A stretch of DNA of 64,000 nt from Pseudomonadota bacterium (GTDB lineage Bacteria > Pseudomonadota > Alphaproteobacteria > Micavibrionales > Micavibrionaceae), in contig JAKQEE010000052.1 in NCBI GenBank assembly GCA_029558635.1, positions 330,860 to 394,859 on the forward strand, read 5' to 3'. Made by a program: the position numbers and the translations under genes. Of the stretch, positions 1-8,420 are shown in pieces. Within the stretch, counting starts at the first letter, position 1; the number at the start of each line of letters is the position of its first letter. The notes beneath the pieces were generated by a model. That model was not told the origin of the DNA. It did not search any database and saw nothing but the letters and a program-made list of their open reading frames with translations.

Positions 1-2
1 GA

Positions 3-2096
3 CGGATCGAGGGGGCGGTGACGTTTGTTGTGATCCCGACCACGATTATGCTGACTCTATTTGCGTCGTGGTTGATGGGGTATACGATCAACCGTGTGAG
101 CCTTTTTGCTCTGATTTTCTCCATCGGGATTCTGGTTGATGATGCTGTGGTGATGGTCGAAAATATTTCGCGCCACTGGGCGATGAAGGATGGTCGCACG
201 CGCATTCAGGCGACGATTGACGCGGTGGCCGAGGTCGGGAACCCAACCATTCTGGCAACTCTCACCGTTGTCACGGCTTTGCTGCCGATGTTGTTTGTCG
301 GCGGGTTGATGGGACCTTATATGGCGCCTATTCCGGTGAATGCGTCGATTGCGATGCTGATTTCCTTTATTGTGGCTGTCACCGTTGCGCCGTGGCTCAT
401 GCGCAAACTTTCCGACAAATTCGGAAGTGGAGAGGGGCATCATCCCGATCCGGCTCAGGACAAAATCGGGATGGCGTTCCGGTTCTTTGCCAAACCTGTC
501 ATTGCGACAAAGAGTGTCTCTCGTCTGTTCCTTATCTTGGTCGGTGTAGCGACCATGCTCTCTATGGTGCTGTTTGCGACGAAATCGGTTGTGGTCAAAT
601 TGTTGCCGTTCGATAATAAGTCAGAGCTTTCGGTCATTTTTGATCTGCCGGAAGGATCGACCGTCGAAGATACAGAACGGGCGATGGTAATGGCCGCGCA
701 AAAACTTACCGGTGTTGAAGAGATTACCAATCTGCAATCTTATGCGGGGACGGCGGCGCCGTTCAATTTTAACGGTCTGGTCCGTCATTATTTTTACCGC
801 GCCCAGCCGGATATGGGCGAGTTGCAAGTCAATCTGACCCCGAAAGACGAGCGTGACCGCACCAGTCATGACATCGCGCTTGAAGTGCGTGAATTACTGA
901 AATCCGTGCCGATGACGGCGGGGACGTCTTATAAGGTGGTCGAAGTTCCTCCCGGGCCGCCAGTTCTGTCCACGTTGCTGGCCGAAATTTACGGTCCGGA
1001 CCCCGAGACTCGTCGGGCTGCCATGCATAAAGTCGAAGAAATTTTCAAATCCGTTCCGTTTATCGTGGATACCGATAATTCGGTCGGCGAGCAGCGTCCG
1101 CACTGGCATGTGACCATTGATCGCGAGCGGCTCGAATCTCTTGGTGTTCAGGAGAAGGATGTTTACGACACGGTATCTACTTTGATGAATGGAGCGGTGG
1201 TCGGGTATTCGCATCGCGGGCAAGACCGTGATCCGCTCGATATTTCTGTTCGGTTGCCGCGGTCGGGACTGAATTGGAACGAGACTCTTGAGTCTATCCC
1301 CATTCCATCCATGAAAGGTACTGTTGATCTGGGTAGTGTGGTCAGTGCCAAAGAAGATGTAGGGTCCTATCCCGTGTTTCGTCGCGACGGGCATGATGCC
1401 GAGATGGTGACGGCGGAGTTGGCAGGGGCATATGAAGCTCCGATCTATGGAATTTTTGCCGTAGATGACGGTATTGAGGAGGCCGATTGGGGCAATTTGC
1501 CGAAACCTACTGTCAAATTTCACGGCCAGCCGTTGGATGAGAGCGGTGTTACAATTTTGTGGGATGGGGAGTGGGAAATTACCTATGTCACGTTCCGCGA
1601 TATGGGGATTGCGTTTATGGCGGCGCTTCTTGGTATTTATATTTTGGTGGTTGCACAATTCAAAAGCTTTACCTTGCCGCTTGTTATTCTCACTCCGGTT
1701 CCGTTGACGTTGATCGGGATTTTGATCGGACACTGGTTGTTTGACGCGGCGTTTACCGCGACGTCGATGATCGGGTTTATCGCGCTGGCGGGGATTATTG
1801 TGAGGAATTCGATCCTTCTGGTTGATTTTATTCGCCATCGGCGGGCGCAGGGCAATGCCAGTCTGCGTGACGTGTTGATGGAGGCAGGGGCCATTCGTGC
1901 GCGCCCGATTTTGCTCACCGCTCTAGCGGCGATGATCGGGGCGGCTGTCATTCTGGCTGATCCGATTTTTCAAGGACTGGCGATTTCGTTGTTGTTCGGT
2001 TTGGTTTCCTCGACTCTCCTGACTTTGCTTGTGATTCCGGCGATCTATATCGTGATGCGCGATGACGGCAGACCTTTAAGTTGTAAGTCTGAGTAG
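3..2096 (+). CDS. RND-family efflux transporter permease, 3' part
   Basis: C-terminal two thirds of an inner-membrane proton-driven resistance-nodulation-division pump. The reading frame is open to the window edge, so the true start lies upstream; the GTG at 18 is internal. Visible are the TM4 helix with the adjacent proton-relay aspartates (LVDDAVVMVENI), the TM5-TM6 hairpin, a large periplasmic porter/docking domain (about residues 190-530 of the visible part) and the final membrane bundle with the second relay-like segment IALAGIIVRNSILLVDF. The last helix ends a few residues before the stop, as in the AcrB/HAE1 class. The partner membrane-fusion protein would be expected upstream. Substrate cannot be told from sequence. 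Only the 5' truncation is uncertain. Confidence 0.93.
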   Translation, partial: RIEGAVTFVVIPTTIMLTLFASWLMGYTINRVSLFALIFSIGILVDDAVVMVENISRHWAMKDGRTRIQATIDAVAEVGNPTILATLTVVTALLPMLFVGGLMGPYMAPIPVNASIAMLISFIVAVTVAPWLMRKLSDKFGSGEGHHPDPAQDKIGMAFRFFAKPVIATKSVSRLFLILVGVATMLSMVLFATKSVVVKLLPFDNKSELSVIFDLPEGSTVEDTERAMVMAAQKLTGVEEITNLQSYAGTAAPFNFNGLVRHYFYRAQPDMGELQVNLTPKDERDRTSHDIALEVRELLKSVPMTAGTSYKVVEVPPGPPVLSTLLAEIYGPDPETRRAAMHKVEEIFKSVPFIVDTDNSVGEQRPHWHVTIDRERLESLGVQEKDVYDTVSTLMNGAVVGYSHRGQDRDPLDISVRLPRSGLNWNETLESIPIPSMKGTVDLGSVVSAKEDVGSYPVFRRDGHDAEMVTAELAGAYEAPIYGIFAVDDGIEEADWGNLPKPTVKFHGQPLDESGVTILWDGEWEITYVTFRDMGIAFMAALLGIYILVVAQFKSFTLPLVILTPVPLTLIGILIGHWLFDAAFTATSMIGFIALAGIIVRNSILLVDFIRHRRAQGNASLRDVLMEAGAIRARPILLTALAAMIGAAVILADPIFQGLAISLLFGLVSSTLLTLLVIPAIYIVMRDDGRPLSCKSE

Positions 2097-2163
2097 ATTA
2101 TTTTCTTGATTTAATATGAAAATATATGTCACTTTGTCTTCCTCATCGTAGAGAGGGGTCGTT

Positions 2164-2595
2164 TTGCTTAAGTCTGCTTTCTTATTTGCCGCCGGAGTTA
2201 GCGTAGGTGTTTGGGGCGCTCATTCTCTGGAGGAGGCGCATTCACACAATCATCCTTCAATGGTTGTTATCACTCTGGATACCGTCGTTGCTGAAACCAG
2301 AACAATGGAGCAGGGGCGTCGGGAAGTTATTCTTCGCGAGTGTGGCAGCAACAGGATTGTTGGTGGTGTCCCCGCCAATAATATGAGAGATGCATTGTAT
2401 CACGGGGAAGACGGGTTTCAATCCGGTGTCGGGTATATGAACTATTCGATGGACGGATTCAGGTTTGGCCTTCTGGAGCGTATCTATGTTGATGTCAATA
2501 ACGGGGATCGCGTTACTATTGTTATCCCTGCCGATCCGGTGGATCGTGTCGAGAAGCCCGTGATTTTTGCCGACCGTTGCCCAGGCCAGCCTTAA
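2164..2595 (+). CDS. Hypothetical protein with N-terminal hydrophobic segment
   Basis: A 143-residue protein of no recognised family. The start is a TTG preceded by a purine-rich GAGAGGGG about 4 bases upstream. The first 20 residues (LKSAFLFAAGVSVGVWGAHS) look like a signal peptide or membrane anchor, followed by a His-rich stretch (HSHNH) and a soluble domain with two cysteines (in REC and DRC contexts) that could pair outside the cytoplasm. It lies 67 bases after the RND pump gene and may be transcribed with it, but nothing in the sequence ties the two functions together. Exported location is an inference. Confidence 0.6.
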   Translation: MLKSAFLFAAGVSVGVWGAHSLEEAHSHNHPSMVVITLDTVVAETRTMEQGRREVILRECGSNRIVGGVPANNMRDALYHGEDGFQSGVGYMNYSMDGFRFGLLERIYVDVNNGDRVTIVIPADPVDRVEKPVIFADRCPGQP

Positions 2596-2666
2596 TTTTA
2601 TTTCATTGTCATATTATTAACCTTTCCTCGGCATAATTTCCTTAACTGTAATTAGAGAGGTGAATT

Positions 2667-2975
2667 ATGGCGGGTGGATTGACGTGTGAATTTGATGGAG
2701 CCAGTGCTGTTGTGAGGGATGCTCAAGGTCAGCAACTCGTTGGAGGTGTTAACTTTGATCGCGGATTTTTGGACAGGGCGCTGGGGGTTAATCATCTTGT
2801 AGGGGACAGTATTGTTCCTGTTGGATCGTCTATCAGGGCCGGGTTTGTCGAGAACGGTTTTGATATTGGCAATAAGGGGAATGGAAGAGTGGCTGATGTC
2901 GAGTTTCCGAATGGAAAGAAAATTCAAGATATTCCATGCCAAAGTGTCCCTAAAGGAAGCCTCGGCCCTAAGTAA
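2667..2975 (+). CDS. Hypothetical small protein
   Basis: A 102-residue protein with no family I recognise. ATG at 2667 follows AGAGAGG at good spacing. The sequence is glycine- and valine-rich with short beta-strand-like segments, no signal peptide and no membrane segment, so it is probably a small cytoplasmic protein. A second frame over the same bases (2812-3012) is also open but has no ribosome site. It sits in a run of three small orphan genes (2164-3356) between the efflux pump and rplS. Confidence 0.6.
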   Translation: MAGGLTCEFDGASAVVRDAQGQQLVGGVNFDRGFLDRALGVNHLVGDSIVPVGSSIRAGFVENGFDIGNKGNGRVADVEFPNGKKIQDIPCQSVPKGSLGPK

Positions 2976-3080
2976 TCATTTCAAATTTTATCTATTCCTA
3001 AGAGGGGGTTAACCCCTCTTTGCTATTGTGGCTGGGTGCAGTGCAAAAATGTTGCGCTGCGTGAGGAGAGGGGAAATATC

Positions 3081-3356
3081 ATGTTGTTCGATGTTCATAG
3101 TCATTTTTCCATTCGCGATTCCGGTCTGATGGCCATTTCGTTTGACGACCCGACCTTTGTCCGGTCCGAGATGGTCCTGTATGACAAGGGAAACGGTCTG
3201 GTTGAAGTCTTGCTTCAAGGCAAGCGTCACCCCGTCGGGCATATTCCGGTCAGTCTGGCCGATTTGTTTGCCGAAGCGGGGGATGTTGTTCTTTCCGCCG
3301 AGCGGATTGACGGCTCTGTTCTGGAGTTAAAAAGTCGTTTGGTTGTCATGAATTAG
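3081..3356 (+). CDS. Hypothetical small protein
   Basis: A 91-residue protein beginning MLFDVHSHFSIRDSG, of no recognised family. ATG 3081 is chosen over an in-frame start at 3036 because a strong GAGGAGAGGGG lies just in front of it. The protein is soluble, with alternating hydrophobic residues that suggest a small beta-rich fold (for example VEVLLQGKRHPVGHIPVSL). It runs convergently towards rplS and the two share the hairpin at 3389-3412 as a likely bidirectional terminator. Confidence 0.6.
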   Translation: MLFDVHSHFSIRDSGLMAISFDDPTFVRSEMVLYDKGNGLVEVLLQGKRHPVGHIPVSLADLFAEAGDVVLSAERIDGSVLELKSRLVVMN

Positions 3357-3388
3357 GTCATAAACCTGATTCAAAATATGAAGTAAAA

Positions 3389-3412
3389 AAACCGGCCTTT
3401 GTGGGCCGGTTT
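3389..3412 (-). terminator. Rho-independent terminator of rplS (probably bidirectional)
   Basis: Perfect 9-bp stem AAACCGGCC / GGCCGGTTT with a 6-base loop. Read on the minus strand it is followed by a run of T and lies 25 bases after the rplS stop. Read on the plus strand it follows the small gene ending at 3356 and has a weaker TTTTG tail, so it may serve both convergent genes. Confidence 0.8.
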
Positions 3413-3436
3413 TGTATTCTCTGGAGGAGAGGAAGA

Positions 3437-3820
3437 CTATTCGTCAGAGCCTTGGGGCTTGTAGTCTTTTTTCTCGGTGATACGGGCTTTCTTACCGCGC
3501 AGGTTGCGGAGGTAGTACAGCTTGGCACGACGGACAGAACCGCGGCGGATGACTTCGATGCTTTCGATGCGTGGGGAAAGCAGCGGGAACACACGTTCTA
3601 CGCCTTCACCGTAGGAAATTTTGCGAACGGTAAAGCTGGCGTTGATGCCGTGACCACCACGAGCGATGCACACGCCTTCATAGGCCTGAACACGTTCACG
3701 GTTACCTTCAACGATGCGGACGTTGACTTTAACAGTGTCGCCGGGTGCGAATTCGGGGATGGTTTTGCCTTCGGTGAGTTTGGCAACTTGCGAGGCTTCA
3801 AATTTTTGCAATGTATTCAT
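3437..3820 (-). CDS. rplS: 50S ribosomal protein L19
   Basis: 127 residues, the usual size for L19, a large-subunit protein at the 30S-50S interface. Diagnostic segments are [26 protein letters not shown] near residue 25 onward, the [21 protein letters not shown] core and the basic [23 protein letters not shown] tail. Preceded by TAGGAG. In most bacteria rplS is the last gene of rpsP-rimM-trmD-rplS. Here trmD and rplS are parted by a 59-residue plus-strand gene, and rplS has a plausible promoter of its own (3909-3938). Confidence 0.98.
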   Translation of the reverse strand: MNTLQKFEASQVAKLTEGKTIPEFAPGDTVKVNVRIVEGNRERVQAYEGVCIARGGHGINASFTVRKISYGEGVERVFPLLSPRIESIEVIRRGSVRRAKLYYLRNLRGKKARITEKKDYKPQGSDE

Positions 3821-3859
3821 AGTTTTAGCTCCTAATTTATCTGCGGATCCTCGTAATCA

Positions 3860-3875
3860 GAGCATTTTTATGCTC
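3860..3875 (-). promoter_or_regulatory. Hairpin in the rplS leader
   Basis: Perfect 6-bp inverted repeat GAGCAT / ATGCTC with a TTTT loop, about 40 bases before the rplS start and inside the mRNA leader predicted from the promoter at 3909-3938. It could be a regulatory structure, but leader control of L19 by such an element is not known to me, and a stem this short could be chance. Confidence 0.3.
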
Positions 3876-3908
3876 CGGCAGGTTCCTTTGTCTTTTTAAA
3901 GGTGGGGC

Positions 3909-3938
3909 TTTATAGCCTGATTTTCTGGGGAAAGGCAA
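3909..3938 (-). promoter_or_regulatory. Predicted promoter of rplS
   Basis: On the minus strand TTGCCT (3938-3933) and TATAAA (3914-3909) are separated by 18 bases, a fair sigma-70-type match placed about 90 bases before rplS. A separate promoter makes sense because a plus-strand gene interrupts the canonical operon immediately upstream. Confidence 0.45.
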
Positions 3939-4009
3939 GGGAATTTAGACGGTTTTTGTGGGAAAAGGCCGGATTTTTGGTAGGTTGGACCAGAAAAGGG
4001 AGAAAAATA

Positions 4010-4189
4010 ATGGCAGAAGCGGACACCAAGACACTTTCAGAAAAACTTAAAATGGCTGCCGCTGCGGATAATAAATGCCATCAGCAGTTTCCATTCGAAG
4101 GGGATGATTCCTTTGACCTTTTGGCACGGGGCGCAGAAGCGGCACCTTATTGCCCTATTTCTCCAGAAGATCGGGCCGTCGAGCCTTAG
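4010..4189 (+). CDS. Hypothetical 59-residue protein
   Basis: Small soluble protein beginning MAEADTKTLSEKL, of unknown function. The ATG at 4010 has a GGGAGAAAAA ribosome site, which supports it over the longer frame from 3902. It has two cysteines (KCHQQF and YCPIS). Its last 35 bases overlap the 3' end of trmD on the other strand. It lies antisense within the normally continuous trmD-rplS operon. Real coding is likely but not certain at this size. Confidence 0.5.
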   Translation: MAEADTKTLSEKLKMAAAADNKCHQQFPFEGDDSFDLLARGAEAAPYCPISPEDRAVEP

Positions 4190-4838
4190 TCAATTCCATC
4201 GACTGTTCATGCCGCCATTTGGCAATATTGGCGTGGTGGCCGCTGGTGAGGATGTCGGGGACGGGGTGGGTTGCGCCATTCGCGTCCGTCCACAGGGCCG
4301 GACGGGTGTAATGCGGGTATTCGAGCAGCCCGTTTGAAAAACTCTCTTCATACGGTGTGGTGTCGTTGCCCAACACATTCGGCAACAAACGAATGGTTGC
4401 GTCCATCAGAATGTGTGCGGCCATTTCGCCGCCCGTCAGCACATAATCGCCGATGCTGATTTCTTCGAAATTATAAGCGTCTAGCACGCGTTGATCGACG
4501 CCTTCATAGCGACCGCAGAGGATGGTAAGCGTTTCCTCGGTCGCCAGTTCTTTCACAAGGTTTTGGGTGAGAGGGGTTCCGCGCGGGGACATATATATTT
4601 TGCGGCCTGCGCTGGGGAAGGAGAGCAGGGCCTTTTCGACGATATCCGGCTTCATCACCATGCCTGCGCCGCCGCCAAAGGGGACATCATCGACGGTTTT
4701 GTGATTGTCAGACGCGACGTCGCGGATGTTTTTTGCCTCGAAGGACCAGAGTTTTTTGTCAAGTGCGCGGCCTGTGATGGAGTGGCCCAGCGGGCCGGGG
4801 AACAATTCGGGGAATAGGGTCAAAATCTGGAATTTCAT
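4155..4838 (-). CDS. trmD: tRNA (guanine-N1-)-methyltransferase TrmD
   Basis: Methylates G37 of tRNAs using SAM, preventing frameshifts. 227 residues from MKFQILTLFPELF; an upstream in-frame start at 4916 adds only unconserved residues. The trefoil-knot SPOUT motifs are all present: VPFGGGAGMVMKPD, LCGRYEGVDQRVLD, SIGDYVLTGGEMAA and YEESFSNGLLEYPHYTRP. It belongs to the rpsP-rimM-trmD-rplS group, but a plus-strand thioredoxin-like gene separates it from rimM, so it probably has its own promoter in the AT-rich stretch before 4920. Confidence 0.97.
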   Translation of the reverse strand: MKFQILTLFPELFPGPLGHSITGRALDKKLWSFEAKNIRDVASDNHKTVDDVPFGGGAGMVMKPDIVEKALLSFPSAGRKIYMSPRGTPLTQNLVKELATEETLTILCGRYEGVDQRVLDAYNFEEISIGDYVLTGGEMAAHILMDATIRLLPNVLGNDTTPYEESFSNGLLEYPHYTRPALWTDANGATHPVPDILTSGHHANIAKWRHEQSMELTKARRPDLLEK

Positions 4839-5018
4839 GCCGCCACCATACAGGGGAGAGGGTTTTTGTTGCAACTTATGTTTTTCGATATTTTGCAAAG
4901 ACTTGCCGCAACGCAATAATAGTTCTTAACAGAAATTTGTCATTTTATGGCGGGTTTTTGTTGATCTTGGGAAATTTATTATCCAGTGTGTTCCCACCAT
5001 TGTATGACAGGGGGAGAA

Positions 5019-5696
5019 ATGTTTTTATTTGATACGTTCAGAAAAAACGCAGGGGGGCGGCTTTTTGCTACGGCTTTGGCAACTATGACCGGTGCGGCCG
5101 CATTGTCGACAGCGATGATGCCGGAACCGGCTGAGGCTGCGGGGACTAAAGCCATCAATTTTCAGTTTACCGATATCAATGGGAAAGACATCAAGCTGTC
5201 CGACTTTAAGGGGAAATGGGTGCTGGTGAATTTCTGGGCGCCGTGGTGTCCGCTCTGCTGGGTCGAGGTGCCGACACTCAACGAGTTGAATAAACGCAAA
5301 GATTTTGTGGTTATCGGTGTCGGGCTTGATTATGGGCCGGATGAAAATGTGGTGCGTGACTCTGCGTCACGTCACAATCTTGATTTCAAGCATGTCGTTG
5401 CAGGTGGTGCACGCCGTAATATGGACAGCCCATTCCGTCAAGTTGGACCGGTTGATTTTTACCCGACCTCTTACGTGTATGATCCGAATGGCGAGATTGT
5501 GATGTTTATTCCGGGACAGGTGCGGATGAATAAAGTTCTGGCTTTTATGGAGGCCTATAAAACGTCTTCCGGCAAGACGGAAATTGCCAAGGACAAGTCT
5601 TCGGACGCTCGCGGACCAAAGATATCCGGTGGCAAGGGCGGCGAGATTCAGCCTGTGACGATGGTTGTCGGGCGAGATGGTTACAGGCTGGAGTAA
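5019..5696 (+). CDS. TlpA-family thioredoxin-like protein, exported
   Basis: 225 residues from ATG 5019 (GGGGGAGAA just upstream; an earlier in-frame start at 4986 is less likely). The N-terminus has a basic start and a hydrophobic stretch to an Ala-rich cleavage region (EPAEAAG), so it is probably periplasmic. The thioredoxin/AhpC-TSA fold follows, with NFWAPWCPLCWVEVPTLNEL carrying the redox CPLC motif and a cis-proline-like region VDFYPTSYVYD. About 50 extra residues, Lys/Gly/Ser-rich, follow the domain. Likely role is thiol reduction, for example in cytochrome c maturation or copper handling; the partner is not visible. It sits on the opposite strand between trmD and rimM. Confidence 0.85.
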   Translation: MFLFDTFRKNAGGRLFATALATMTGAAALSTAMMPEPAEAAGTKAINFQFTDINGKDIKLSDFKGKWVLVNFWAPWCPLCWVEVPTLNELNKRKDFVVIGVGLDYGPDENVVRDSASRHNLDFKHVVAGGARRNMDSPFRQVGPVDFYPTSYVYDPNGEIVMFIPGQVRMNKVLAFMEAYKTSSGKTEIAKDKSSDARGPKISGGKGGEIQPVTMVVGRDGYRLE

Positions 5697-5701
5697 TTCG
5701 G

Positions 5702-6220
5702 TTACGCCATAAACTCTTCGGCGGGCTCGATGATGATCGTCCTCTTTTCGATGTCGATTTCCCCGACATAAGGTTCGATCATCGGCAAGTAGTATGTTTT
5801 GCCGCCTGAGGCGGGTTTGATTTCGATCAGGTCGCTCGCGCCGAAATTCTGGAAGTCGACAACGATGCCCAGTTTGGTTCCGTCTTTGTCGAGGGCGTCA
5901 CAGCCGATCAGATCTTCGATGTATATTTCGCCTTCTTCGGTTTCGGGCAATTGGTCGCGGGTGATGTAAAACTCTAGCCCGCGCAATTTTTCGGCATCGT
6001 TCCTATCGGTGATACCTTCGATCTCGGCCACCCAGTCGCCTTTGATGGGGTTTTTCAATTTGATTTTATAGGAGCGGCCTTTGTCGTCGCGGATGGGGTC
6101 GTATTCGGAAATGTCGTAGGGGTCTTCGAGAAAGACGCGCAGCTTGACGAAGCCACGAACGCCGTGGGCTGTCAAAATTTTCGCGATGGTGATTTTTTTC
6201 TCGGACATAATGTTCGTCAT
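5702..6220 (-). CDS. rimM: Ribosome maturation factor RimM
   Basis: 172 residues. Assists late 30S assembly by binding S19. Typical order: N-terminal RimM barrel (KITIAKILTAHGVRGFVKLRVF), the WVAEIEGITDRNDAEKLRG segment, then the PRC-barrel half ending in YYLPMIEPYVGEIDIEKRTI. ATG 6220 and ATG 6208 (MSEKK) are both possible; 6220 adds four residues. It lies downstream of rpsP with a strong hairpin between the two genes. Confidence 0.96.
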   Translation of the reverse strand: MTNIMSEKKITIAKILTAHGVRGFVKLRVFLEDPYDISEYDPIRDDKGRSYKIKLKNPIKGDWVAEIEGITDRNDAEKLRGLEFYITRDQLPETEEGEIYIEDLIGCDALDKDGTKLGIVVDFQNFGASDLIEIKPASGGKTYYLPMIEPYVGEIDIEKRTIIIEPAEEFMA

Positions 6221-6229
6221 TCAATGAAA

Positions 6230-6255
6230 CAACCCCTCCCGTCGAGGAGGGGTTG
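6230..6255 (-). terminator. Hairpin between rpsP and rimM (terminator or attenuator)
   Basis: Perfect 10-bp stem CAACCCCTCC / GGAGGGGTTG with a 6-base loop. On the minus strand it is followed by TTTCATT, only a short T-run. It lies between the stop of rpsP and the start of rimM and could lower rimM expression relative to the ribosomal protein or act as an mRNA end-stabilising stem. Confidence 0.6.
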
Positions 6256-6266
6256 GAATTGGTAGA

Positions 6267-6695
6267 TTATTCAGCCTTTGCTTCTTCAGCAGGGGCTTCA
6301 GCAGCAGACTCTTCAACAGGAGCCGGTGCAGGGGCGGCAGCAGCCTCAGCGGCGGCAGCAGCTTTTTCGGCGCGTTCTTTGGCGCGTTCTTGTGCTTTTG
6401 CTTTCGGCTGGGATTTCTGCGGGCTGTTTTTCTGGGTCGGCATTGGGGCCAGTCCAGCTTTGCCGAGCATATAAGCTACGCGGTCTGACGCTTGAGCGCC
6501 GACGGAAAGCCAGTGAGCGATACGCTCGTTGTTCAGAACAACGCGAGCTGCGCTGTCTTTTGGTTGACGAGGGTCGTAGGTTCCGACTTTCTCGATGTAG
6601 TTACCGTCACGCGGTGCGCGGCTGTCGGCCACAACGATTGCGTAAACAGGTGCTTTTTTGCGCCCGTGACGGGCTAGTCTCAGTTTCAATGCCAT
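6267..6695 (-). CDS. rpsP: 30S ribosomal protein S16 with long acidic-alanine tail
   Basis: 142 residues. The first 85 or so are standard S16 (MALKLRLARHGRKKAPVYAI, GTYDPRQ, RIAHWLSVGAQASDRVAYML). They are followed by about 50 residues of Lys/Arg- then Ala/Glu/Pro-rich low-complexity sequence. Bacterial S16 is usually near 80-90 residues; tails of this sort occur in alphaproteobacteria. Start ATG 6695 has an AGGAG ribosome site. It lies 41 bases after ffh on the same strand. Confidence 0.96.
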   Translation of the reverse strand: MALKLRLARHGRKKAPVYAIVVADSRAPRDGNYIEKVGTYDPRQPKDSAARVVLNNERIAHWLSVGAQASDRVAYMLGKAGLAPMPTQKNSPQKSQPKAKAQERAKERAEKAAAAAEAAAAPAPAPVEESAAEAPAEEAKAE

Positions 6696-6736
6696 GTTTT
6701 TTCTCCTTTTAACAATTCAACTGATTTAAAAACTTT

Positions 6737-8275
6737 CTATCTTTTCTTTTTGGTGCGGTTCTTTTTGGTTCCGCCGCGGCTGAAGGCCGGCATTCCACCC
6801 GCCATTCCGCCCATGCCGGGCATGCCACCCAGCATATTCCGTTGTTGCAATCCGGCCATCGGACCGGAGAGCGAGAAGCCGGGGGCCGTTCCGGATTCTT
6901 GTTGCAAGGCAGTCAGTTTTTCCTGATCGTCCTTGCCCATAAAGCCTTTCATTGCGCCCAGCATGCCCGATACGCCCATTTTCTTCATCCGGCGCATCAT
7001 CTGTTCCATTTGTTCATATTGTTTGATGACTCGGTTGACGTCCTGAACCGTGAGGCCTGAGCCGGCAGCGATGCGTTTACGACGCGAGGCGTTCAAAATA
7101 CTTGGCTGGGCGCGTTCTTTTTTGGTCATCGAGAGGATGATGGCTTCCTGATGTTTCATGATGCTGTCATCCAGATTGGCGTTGTCGATCTGGTCGGCAA
7201 AACGGCCAAGGCCCGGAAGCATTTTCATCAGAGAGCCAATGCCGCCCATTTTCTTCATCTGGCGGAATTGGTTCAGCATATCGTTCAGGTCGAATTTACC
7301 TTCCTGAAACTTGCGCGCCATGTCTTCGGCTTCTTCTTGGTTGATCGTCTCAACTGCGCGTTCAACCAGAGAAACAACGTCACCCATGCCGAGGATACGT
7401 CCGGCGATCCGGTCGGCGTGGAAAGGTTCCAGTGCGTCCCATTTTTCGCCGACGCCCATCAGTTTGATCGGCTTGCCGGTGACGGCGCGCATCGACATGG
7501 CCGCGCCACCGCGGGCATCGCCATCGACACGGGTGAGCATCAGGCCTGTAATACCTACTTTTTCGTCGAAGGCTTTGGCGGTGTTGACGGCGTCTTGCCC
7601 TGTCATCGCGTCGACAACCAGTAGCGTTTCCGTCGGGTTCGACATATCGCGGATTGCCACGACTTCATTCATCAATTCTTCGTCGATCGAGAGGCGGCCC
7701 GCCGTGTCGAGCATCAGGATGTCGTAGCCTTCAAGCTTGGCGGCCTTCATCGCGCGCTCGGTAATCTGGAGGGGTTTTTCTCCGGCAACGATGGGCAGAG
7801 TCTTGATATTCGTTTGCGTGCCGAGATAAGCCAGTTGGTCTTGTGCCGCCGGACGATAGGTATCGAGCGAGGCCATCAGGACTTTTTTGCGTTTCTTATC
7901 CGACAGGAATTTTGCAATCTTGGCGGTGGATGTGGTTTTACCCGATCCTTGCAAGCCCACCATCAGATAAATAACGGGCGGGGTACCGTCGGTTTTTAGG
8001 TCGGTGTTTTCCGCGCCGAGCAAAGCCACCATTTCGTCATGGACGATTTTGACGACTTGTTGGGCAGGGGAGATAGATTTGATGACGTCCTGCCCGACAG
8101 CGGCTTCGCGGACGCGTTCGACAAAATTTTTCACGACGGGTAGGGCGACGTCGGCCTCAAGCAATGCCACGCGGATTTCGCGCAGGGCCAGATTCACATC
8201 TTCCTCGGTCAAGCTACCCTTGCCGCGGAGTTTGTCGAATACACTACCCAGTTTGTCCGAAAGGGACTGAAACAT
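6737..8275 (-). CDS. ffh: Signal recognition particle GTPase Ffh
   Basis: 512 residues from MFQSLSDKLGSVFDKLRG; an upstream start at 8347 is not conserved. Binds signal sequences of nascent membrane proteins and docks with FtsY (13080-14246). Domains: N four-helix bundle; G domain with MVGLQGSGKTTSTAKIA, DTYRPAAQDQL, DTAGR and TRVDGDARGG; methionine-rich M domain from about 300 with GSLMKMLPG and SRRKRIAAGSG. The tail is Gly/Met-rich then Lys/Arg-rich and makes the protein longer than the roughly 450 residues of many Ffh proteins. Probable first gene of the rpsP-rimM block. Confidence 0.98.
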   Translation of the reverse strand: MFQSLSDKLGSVFDKLRGKGSLTEEDVNLALREIRVALLEADVALPVVKNFVERVREAAVGQDVIKSISPAQQVVKIVHDEMVALLGAENTDLKTDGTPPVIYLMVGLQGSGKTTSTAKIAKFLSDKKRKKVLMASLDTYRPAAQDQLAYLGTQTNIKTLPIVAGEKPLQITERAMKAAKLEGYDILMLDTAGRLSIDEELMNEVVAIRDMSNPTETLLVVDAMTGQDAVNTAKAFDEKVGITGLMLTRVDGDARGGAAMSMRAVTGKPIKLMGVGEKWDALEPFHADRIAGRILGMGDVVSLVERAVETINQEEAEDMARKFQEGKFDLNDMLNQFRQMKKMGGIGSLMKMLPGLGRFADQIDNANLDDSIMKHQEAIILSMTKKERAQPSILNASRRKRIAAGSGLTVQDVNRVIKQYEQMEQMMRRMKKMGVSGMLGAMKGFMGKDDQEKLTALQQESGTAPGFSLSGPMAGLQQRNMLGGMPGMGGMAGGMPAFSRGGTKKNRTKKKR

Positions 8276-8420
8276 CTTAAAAACCTCAATAGCACTTTTG
8301 CCGCAATGAGCGACCCTATTCGCCGATTGCGGTGTACCCTCGGGCACAAATCTTTTGGAAATGCGCGGGTAAATTTGAGGGTTTTATGGCCTATTGCGCC
8401 GAATTGGTCAAGGAAATAAT

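Noticed and set aside
894-1838. 314-residue open frame on the minus strand
   Set aside because: Antisense shadow of the RND pump; Arg/His/Asn-rich composition with no ribosome site.
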